From assembly GCA_030704615.1 (NCBI GenBank), contig CM060733.1, positions 21,144,001 to 21,208,000 of the forward strand: DNA of 64,000 nt, read 5' to 3'. Position 1 is the stretch's first letter; each line of letters opens with the position of its first letter. Source of the stretch: Takakia lepidozioides (taxonomy: Eukaryota; Streptophyta; Takakiopsida; Takakiales; Takakiaceae). The position numbers and the translations under genes are program-made. Of this stretch, positions 57,201-64,000 are shown one piece after another. The notes beneath the pieces are model-generated. The model saw only the letters and a program-made list of their open reading frames with translations, ran no database searches and was not told the origin of the DNA.

Positions 57201-59596
57201 ACTGATCTTGTGTGGAGTAGTATCCAATATCTATACATCCATACAAGAGCTCACCTTGTGCTCTGCATCAGGCGAGATGAGGGCAGGGTGCAATTCCCGA
57301 CCAGAGATCAATGCCTCTTTTAGCCTCTCATCCCTCTCTTCAGACGAGAGTGTGCCTAGCACATTTGGCCCAATCCTTTCCTGCATGCGGCGATAAAGTT
57401 CTAGATGGCTCCCTACTAAATCAACCATGTCCCTGCATGTACAATGAAAAGTTGGATGTTAACATCCATTAAAACAACATTATGTGACCTATCTGCCTTA
57501 TCTTCACACCCATCTTGAGTCACTCTGTGCAGGTGAATGAAGAATAGAAGCGTCAACATCCACCAGAAACCATATCTTCAATAGATGATAGCAACACACA
57601 AACTCTTATATACATCAGCTGTAATTGTAGAAGATTCATTTGCAGAAGAGAGCTGCATTTACAGGGATCATGAAAAATGAGCTACTTGCAAATATGAGCC
57701 AGCTAGTTGGTCCACTGTCCAAACCGCCAAATATCCATGTAAGTGCAGATAAGATGTACAATTTAATGGTAACCAATTGACAAGGTCCATCCACCATACC
57801 TGGAAAGAAGTGTGATAAGGTTCACACACTTGGCACGCTGTGAGACTTCAGAAATCACGCCATTGATCAGAATCCGCAGCTCTTCAGGGGCATCTTGGTC
57901 TGGGGTGATAGATGAGTACCAGAGATTGGTGACCCACTCATCAACCACACACCTTGTGAGCTCATCCACAGCTTCCTCGACAGCTGGAGAATCAATGCTG
58001 CGGCGCCACCTGTACAATAGGCAACTACTATTAGTCCACAAAAGATCGTAAAACAAACAAAGGCATTATATACTACAGCCTTGAATTTGGACAGCATCAC
58101 AAAGCAACTGGATACTTACCCCACAATGATAATCTATTGGCTATGTCTGTTACACCCACATAGAAGTCCACATGGATACAGTTCCACAACTTCACCTATT
58201 ACTGGCCACGTTCGTTGTTGCTGAGAGAAGGGGATCACTGGGGGCAAGCTGGCGGCGATGCAGATGGTGAAGATGGGATGGGCCCTCATAGACTGGAGCT
58301 CTCCATCGCACTTCAATCTCCGAAGAAAGGCGGCGCATTACAGCAATTATAAGAATGGCCACAGGTATGTTGATCCAAACTGAAGTGCTTGTCACTGCAG
58401 AATGGACACAAAAAGAAGTTCAAAAATAGCAAAATCAAATCAATGGCCATATCTGCCATATGACAAAAAAGTAATCACTAAATGAGTCTCCTGATGTGGC
58501 CCACTGGCAGCCTGCTGCTAATCCAAAAACAATGGAGGGGAAGTAGTACGGGGATACAGATGATATCCCACAACAGGCCCTGTGGAATCTCAGCATTTCT
58601 GTGAGAACCTACGAAGTGTCCAAGGTACTTATTAGGTAGCAGCCACCTCTAGAGTGCTCGGGAGTGAGAGAGGCCAACGGCAGAGGGGAGTAGGAGACAG
58701 GAAGGGGGACATGGGAAGTAAGAGCAAAAAACGTGAGGAAGTGAGTATATTTAGGAAGGGTAGGGGTGCATCAAAGTCTTTGAGGAAGGCAGTGAACAGG
58801 ATGCATTATAGCCCTCTTGCACAGAGGTTACAAACGTGCCTATGATTCCAGTGCAAGTCATAGAAATGTACTTATGCAACACCCTGCGAACGTTGGCTTG
58901 CCATAGCCTTACAGCCATCAACCCTGGGGGAAACTAACCCTCCTGGACCCTTTTGTGGGGTTCACACCCATCAGGGTTCCAGTGTAAGACAGACAGAGAG
59001 AAAGTATAAAGAGGAAACTTTCTAAATCCAGGGGACAAAGCAGATTGACAAATGATTCAATGAAGAGCCTGCAAATGTGGGCGTCAACGCCCACTTCAGA
59101 GACCATCAAACAATAGAATGCTCATGTAGGTAGGCTGCCAGGCACTTCAGGACCTCAAAGCTGTAAGCCTCTGCCAAATAAATATCATCCTGCCCAAAGG
59201 GCCCGTGGGGAACATGAACAAGACAAAGGGAAAGATGTATATCCAATCACTCCCTCCTCCAAAAACACACATGAGACAGGCAGGGCAAGGTTACATGTAC
59301 TCGCTGAAATTGCAAAAGCTGTGATCTCAAAACTTAGTTTAGTAAACTGAGTCATAGGAGCAATATTTCCCAATCAATGGAAACTTACCTGAACCCTAGT
59401 GCCCTAGAGCAGTGCCACATATGTTAGCCCAATAAACAAGAATACTCATGACATCACAGGCCTTGCAGAAACACAAGTTTTAGTCTCAGGTTGAAGACAA
59501 CATACAGGACATTAGATAAGCAAGGCTGATGACACAGATCCCCACAAGAATTGTCCTTCGCTTCACCTCGTCCAGTAAATCTTGCAGTGTCTCCAT
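48302..59596 (-). CDS. PXA-PX-Nexin_C domain protein, membrane-anchored sorting-nexin-like
   Basis: Minus-strand exons in order: 59596-59506, 58394-58196, 58009-57800, 57432-57255, 56288-56149, 55822-55594, 55525-54449, 54187-54087, 53876-53732, 52910-52842, [one small exon unresolved], 52022-51493, 51304-51225, 50305-50170, 49358-49175, 48923-48841 and 48412-48302. All other phases agree, for about 1,200 residues. Two N-terminal membrane helices come first (TILVGICVISLAYLMS, VWINIPVAILIIAVM). The PXA domain follows (IDSPAVEEAVDELT, LGTLSSEERDERL, ELHPALISPDAEHK), then a long Ser/Gly-rich linker with WVQMLEAVTQRRTEAL. The PX domain has RRFRNFEQLHRRLKD and LPPKRFLSS, and the Nexin_C domain has RRQVFWIVKQILQL, VLWPDGIF and FEQRLEAARRA. 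This is the layout of Arabidopsis At1g15240 and animal SNX13/14/25: phosphoinositide-binding endomembrane tethers. The intron after exon 50305-50170 needs a GC donor. Exon 52022 starts in phase 1, so a 3n+1 exon is missing; 52709-52667 is a candidate. Confidence 0.92.
49595..49880 (-). repeat. Dispersed repeat R1, full three-module copy
   Basis: Read on the minus strand, it has the three modules in the order defined at 50.5-51.1 kb: GTAGCCTTGTGGCC, then CACTACCTTTGTGAGGGGCT with AGTAGTGGGACTTACTGTG, then GGGCTTTCCAGATTTCCTG, CATCAATCTGC and TTTTTGAAAGTTGGTCATCA. It lies in the intron of the PXA-PX gene on the 3' side of exon 50305-50170. Confidence 0.75.
50528..50800 (+). repeat. Dispersed repeat R1, modules 2-3
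   Basis: CACCTTTGTGAGGGGCTCAC, CAGTGGACTTACCTTGATG, GGGCTTTCCAGAAATCC, GGCATCAATCTGCC and TTTTGAAAGTTGGTGATAAG follow in the same order as in the inverted copy at 49595-49880. The two copies form an inverted pair around an exon. Confidence 0.75.
50811..50935 (+). repeat. Dispersed repeat R1, modules 1-2
   Basis: GAATGCACTCATAAGACTTT, TTTGCCATAACCTTGTGGCC, CCCGTGCCCAGTTTGAA and CTACCTTTGTGAGGGGCTCA. Very similar to the next copy, about 130 bases on. Confidence 0.8.
50943..51095 (+). repeat. Dispersed repeat R1, modules 1-2, tandem to the previous
   Basis: GAATGTACTCATAAGACGTT, TTTGCCGTAGCCTTGTGGCC, CCCGTGCCCAGTTTGAG, CTACCTTTGTCAGGGGCTGA and GACAATTGATCCGTG. A further GAATGTACTCATGAGACG start occurs at about 51,170, just before a GA microsatellite. 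Confidence 0.8.
51189..51220. repeat. (GA)n microsatellite
   Basis: About 15 GA units lie five bases inside the intron that follows the donor of minus-strand exon 51304-51225. Confidence 0.9.
57015..57075 (-). repeat. Dispersed repeat R1, module 1
   Basis: The reverse complement reads TTTGCCATAGCCTTGTGGCC and then TGTGCCCAGTTTGGGCGGAA, close to the 50.8- and 50.9-kb copies. It lies in the intron between minus-strand exons 57432-57255 and 56288-56149. Confidence 0.7.
58862..58945 (+). repeat. Dispersed repeat R1, diverged module 1
   Basis: AAATGTACTTATGCAACACC, then TTGCCATAGCCTTACAGCCA and a GGGGGAAAC end. A weaker match than the others, in the first intron of the PXA-PX gene. Confidence 0.5.
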
Positions 59597-59872
59597 GGCT
59601 TTGACAGGAAGACGTGATTGTGTTCCTGTTTCTAGTTCTTGTACACATGTGATCTCTCCCTCCCCCAACAACCTCAGTTGTGTCTATGTAGAGCCTTCCA
59701 GTTGTTGATGACCGCCTCACAGTGAACGAATCAATGTCTATCCTTGATCTCCTTTCTTGCTTCTTGCCTGCTCCCTCTGGATTATGAACGTAGTCCACAA
59801 AACAAAGTTCCAGCACACACTTCCCACCCAGTCATATTATCCAGTGACAGTAATCCCAGGAAATGGAACATA

Positions 59873-60719
59873 TCAGTACTTGCCCTGAACATAGACGGTG
59901 CCAACGATGAGAGCCACAATGGCAGCCTGGAAGCCCACATGAGCCCTCATGAGAACTTGACTGCGGTTGAATTTTCCCTGCTTGAAGGAGATCAATCCCG
60001 CTAGTAAAACCCCTGATGTTGCAAGAGCGCCTGCCACATATATCATACAACATATTAGGTGAAACTCCAAATGTGCCCAAAGCCAGAGTGCCTCCTCAAG
60101 AGAAAGAGAGAGAGAGAGTGGACGAGAGTGACAGGGGTTGAGGTTCAATTATTCTCAGAGACAAAAAAGCACCAACAAATTCTAACATAGAAGATGCGAT
60201 TAATAGGATGTTGTCTTTCAATCCAAGATCAAATATGGTACAAAACCGGGAATTAGATAACTGCTGCTACGAGAGTCCATGCAATAAACTGCAATCTAAC
60301 CCTAGAAATGCCAGTGCTAGAATGCTATCTCCTATTGCGAGGAGTGTTTTCGGTATAGGAACAGTAAAGAGTACATTTACAACTTCATACATGGGATATG
60401 GCACAAGAATTTACTCTAATATGCATAATGCTTTGCAATTACACAGATGTCCCCAACCTCGGCCACTGACCCAGTGAGATACAATCCCTGCTCTGTCACA
60501 ATGGCTTGTACTCTTTAAACGGACACTGCTTATATTCTGGGGCATGCACCCATGTTCCCATACAGAAAATAGAGATGTCAATTTCTGAATCCTGAACAGC
60601 GCTGTCAGATGGGAGGGAGAAAGAGAGAGAGAACCAAGTGGAACAAGAGGGTTGCAGTAGTCCTTCTTGAAACCAAACATGTCCTCTGCCTCAATAGCGA
60701 CCAGCTCACTTGACACCAT
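59873..60719 (-). CDS. HIG1-domain mitochondrial protein
   Basis: Two exons, 60719-60635 and 60030-59873, join in phase to 80 residues. Exon 1 ends KDYCNPLVPLG, and exon 2 continues ALATSGVLLAGLISFKQGK, SQVLMRAHVGFQAAIVALIV and GTVYVQGKY before the stop. Two membrane helices flank a short basic loop, and NPxVPLG with the MRAxVxxQ block is the HIGD2/Rcf1-type HIG1 signature. These inner-membrane proteins help assemble or stabilise cytochrome c oxidase and respiratory supercomplexes. The length fits the family. The stop is only 277 bases from the ATG of the PXA-PX gene on the same strand, so the downstream promoter must be very short or overlap this 3' UTR. The start ATG gives a short leader without a clear cleavable presequence, normal for the family. 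Confidence 0.85.
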
Positions 60720-62533
60720 TGCTCCTTCCAGGAGAAAACAGCGTGGTCTGAACCACAATTTCCTCCAACAATCCAGTACGCAACTACGAGAAAAGATATA
60801 GGGATACCTCAACCAAGTCAAGGTGAAGCTTGGTATCAAAACGTCTTCGGGAGCAAGTTCCTTGTGACACTTGATGCAGGAAACGCGGCTTCGTTGCACT
60901 TCCAAATTAAGCTACTCGAGCAACTAAAGCATGTCACGCTCAAATCTAGTCCGTCTGTCAAAATTACGCCAAGCAATTGGCTCTAGGTTTTGCAATGGCC
61001 TGATAAGACAACCTCTACTCCATTGGATCGATGTAACGGATCACAACAACAAAGAAGCTTCCTTGAGCAAAACCCAACTATCCAAAATCCAAATCTTCCA
61101 TCCGCACCGATTCTCTGCTCCCCCTCTCTCCCTTCTCTCTCTTTCAAGGCAAAGGGAACGAAGAGGCAGATTTTATAGGCCACGTGTACCAAAAGTAGAT
61201 TCATCCCTGGGTAAAACCATGGTTATATCAACACTTTTACGTGTAAAGTAAGTTTGTAATTTCAGCTGCTTTGAATTTCAAAGCTCTGGACCCAACGGCC
61301 TTCCAATGCTCCCGCCCTCGGTTTCAGTAAGTACTGCCTGGTCTCTGAAAGGAAGGAAGGAAAGAGTGACAAGCCACACTGCCTACTTACTCAAGCCTCA
61401 CAAACCCAGTCAAACACACCGCTCACACGTACTGCAAGCATCACACATAAAAAGCCTGGGGGCTAATAATATAATGTATCAAGCAATCCTCTTCTTGCAG
61501 ATATTGATCAGCAGATATGAATTTTGGCTTGATGATGTTGTCAATGGTGGGTACTAGTCTGAAAGTGGGCCCTCAAGTGTAGCATGATATAGAGGGAGGA
61601 GTTCACTTCATTGTTACACTATAATTTTCCAGTTTACTAGTAGCCTGATTTGGTGAACTTCAGGCTCCAATTTTAATGCAAGTGTCAAAAGAAATGAAGT
61701 GCACTCAACTCATATGATGCAACAAAATTAGTGAGAATGTGCGGTGAGGAAACTGACCAACAATTGCAAGAAAAAAGCTATTGTGGAAAGCAGAGAGGCT
61801 GTTGATTGGTGGCCATGTGAACCTTTTTGGGGGTTCTTTGTACAAGGAAAAACCCAAGCTTTTCGAGAAACGAGACCGAGGCCCCTTAAGAGGGGGGGCC
61901 CTCATTATGTAAAGCACTCCAACCAACTTAGAGTTGTGATGTGCATAAAAGTCTGGAGTTTGGTGAAGGACCAAAGAAATTTGCTGTGTCCAAAGGGATA
62001 GGATTGTTACATCCTACAAGTGGAGCGCAAGTGTAGCCAGTCTGCGAAGTGTAGTATGATGAGTCATGAAGCAAACGACAAACCAAGTTCTATATCAATG
62101 CGGCAAAGCCAATACATGTATTTTCATGTCTCCAGTTTCTGTGTTCTAATAATCTAGTTACAGTGCGTGGCCTGACACATTAGGATCATACTCAACTGAG
62201 AGGACAGAAATGTATTCTAGAAAGAATGTCGAGGACAGCAGTGGGCATTTATCCAGGGAAACACCTAAGGTATTTGTCCCTTTCATTTTCTAAGATCTTG
62301 GTCGAAGATTGTGTGATTCCTCACAGGATGTCAAATAGACGTATATCACCCATCAAAACAGCCAACCAAGAACACATGTGAGGTTTCTCACATTTGTTGA
62401 GAGCGTTGCCCTTGAATATTTCCACAGGGGCAAATAGAAGCTACTGGGTCGTTGCCAAGCTGCTGTAGAGTCCTGCATTGCTGCTTCATCTCTTCCCAGT
62501 TCAGCCGAGGAATCTTCATAGCAGCCCGACTTT
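60720..62533. other. Intergenic stretch without a supported gene
   Basis: This lies between the HIG1 gene promoter (left) and the 3' end of the third XTH gene (right), both on the minus strand. No coding family, RNA gene or repeat is recognised. Confidence 0.4.
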
Positions 62534-63953
62534 CTAGAGGGTGTTTTCAACACATTCGGGTGGCTGTGTCGGGAAACGCTTTGAATCCCAGCAGTAGTCG
62601 TAAACAAGATAGTTGCTGCGCACCCAGCTTAATTGGGTGATCTGATGATTGGCCAGCGACTGGTATGTTGATTGCTCCCACCAGGGGTTGGACGCACCTG
62701 TGCAGTTTGATGTGTCCCCCCCCACCACCTGGCATGCATCCACCCCGAATCCCTCGTACGAAGCCACAAATGGTGCCTCTGTCCAATTAAGCTTTACGAA
62801 ACCTCCCTGCGTGGCCCACTGATCACCATTCCACAGACTTGTGTAGATTCCCATGGGCTGGCTGTTCGGGTAGGGAACGCCTATAGCTTCGTTGTTCTTA
62901 AACACACGGATTGGGATCGAGTCTATCATAAAGCTGCAGGGAAGCACAGATCGAAATAGTCAGAATATATTGAACCGCCTTCATCATAAGTTATGAAAAG
63001 CAGCTTGATGTGTCTGAAACTCGAACAACATACTCTGAATCTGAGATAATAGAGGAGATGAAATAGAGCCATTTGAACCCAACACGCAGTCTCTGTAACG
63101 GGGTTGTCGTGCTTTGAGCTAGCGCTTTCTGAGTGCAGAACGCGGGGGGCTTAAAAATCGCACTGGTCACTCTTCTGGCTTTTGAAAGGGGTAGCTAGCG
63201 TCCCTGGGGAAAGTGTGCCTTCAAGGCCTGACAAGAATGCGCATACTGAGCCGTTACTCATCAAAATTTCCACGTTAGATAGAAAACAAATGAGATGATG
63301 ACAGATTGGTGCGGTGATATATGTAGCCCGACACTTTGGTTTTGAACGATTTTGTCAAGTGCTGCAAGAAAACTTACATAACCTGCTGCTTGTTCCACAG
63401 CACGGAATATCGGTGGAAGTCCTCCGTGGGGTCAAACCATAAGCTGATGCGCTGCTCCCGGTTCCCAGTTCCATGGGCATATACATTAGTCTGCAGAAGG
63501 TAAGGCTGCCCGGTAACGTTTCCCAGAAACTCGAAGTCTAGCTCATCATGGAACGTTGTTTCTGACGACATCTGCACATCCTCCCAAGACATGCAACACT
63601 CCGTTAAATTATCATCTCCAGTGAGATGAACTTGACGACACTGCAGACAGTTTGCTAATGGAAAGGAACAGTTCTCACTTCTACATGCTATCAATCTGCG
63701 GAGACAACTGAGAGAAACGAAAGCTTACTACTGTGTAATCCATCGATGCGACAGTACGCTTGCGTCTGACTACTGGCACTAGGTCGTCAAAAACTTGAAA
63801 TGGTGCGTGGTCAAGATCTACTCAGTGCACTCGCGCATGAAGAGGAACTCACGTAATATGCTGTGACAGTACCAGCCGAATTGCCCGGGACTAGCTTGAT
63901 TCCCATGCCAATACTGCCAAACAGATACTGGTTCTTTGATGTGAACCCCGAAG
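62534..63953 (-). CDS. XTH: Xyloglucan endotransglucosylase/hydrolase, 5' end outside window (XTH-C)
   Basis: Minus-strand exons 63953-63853 (101 bp), 63571-63378 (194 bp) and 62933-62534 are in phase, and the signal-peptide exon must lie beyond 64,000. Visible features are [20 protein letters not shown], the catalytic [12 protein letters not shown] with an NVT glycosylation site, and [16 protein letters not shown]. They continue with the standard substrate loop [35 protein letters not shown], and the XET_C domain with [11 protein letters not shown] and [17 protein letters not shown]. This is the most canonical XTH of the three. The role is xyloglucan cutting and rejoining in the wall. Its last exon is nearly the same size as the corresponding exons of XTH-A and XTH-B (400 against 397 and 403 bp). 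Confidence 0.95.
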
Positions 63954-64000
63954 CTGCAGAACAAAACTACACACAATGTCAGCAATAACTCAACTATCGG

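Noticed and set aside
1-64000. CRISPR arrays, bacterial operons, rRNA genes
   Set aside because: None seen; the gene structure is eukaryotic throughout.

Overview
The window is nuclear DNA of a land plant. The gene set includes xyloglucan endotransglucosylase/hydrolases (XTH), the green-lineage chloroplast factor CGL160, a FAS1-type CAF-1 subunit and an RPB7-like polymerase subunit. Genes are split by many short GT-AG introns, and TE relics and simple repeats lie between them. The protein sequences look like a non-seed plant (bryophyte or lycophyte grade) more than an angiosperm, but that is an impression I could not test.

Left third (1-25.3 kb): a detached exon of a kinesin-light-chain-related TPR protein; a broken Crypton-like recombinase relic; a complete folate/biopterin transporter-family gene (+); CGL160 (-); two tRNA-derived SINE-like units; a CAF-1 p150/FAS1 gene (+) that appears to lack both ends; a degenerate CACTA transposon (DUF4218 segment, -) next to a direct repeat; and EMC7 (+), a subunit of the ER membrane protein complex.

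Middle (25.3-48 kb): two same-strand XTH genes, one with a membrane anchor in place of a signal peptide, separated by an intronless, divergent RPB7-family gene; two isolated exons of an ABC1/UbiB-type kinase (-); and a repeat-rich stretch holding a decayed, tandemly rearranged partial copy of the folate-transporter gene found at 5-6 kb. Much of the rest of this part shows no gene I can support.

Right third (48-64 kb): a long minus-strand gene of at least 16 exons for a membrane-anchored PXA-PX-Nexin_C sorting-nexin-like protein, whose introns carry several copies of a dispersed repeat; a small HIG1-domain mitochondrial gene just upstream on the same strand; and a third XTH (-) whose first exon lies beyond the window.

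The genes are independent transcription units, not an operon. The one shared theme is cell-wall remodelling: three XTH genes share identical internal exon sizes (101 and 194 bp), so they are paralogues. Exon joins were inferred by eye from splice consensus, reading phase and family similarity; no transcript data were available.
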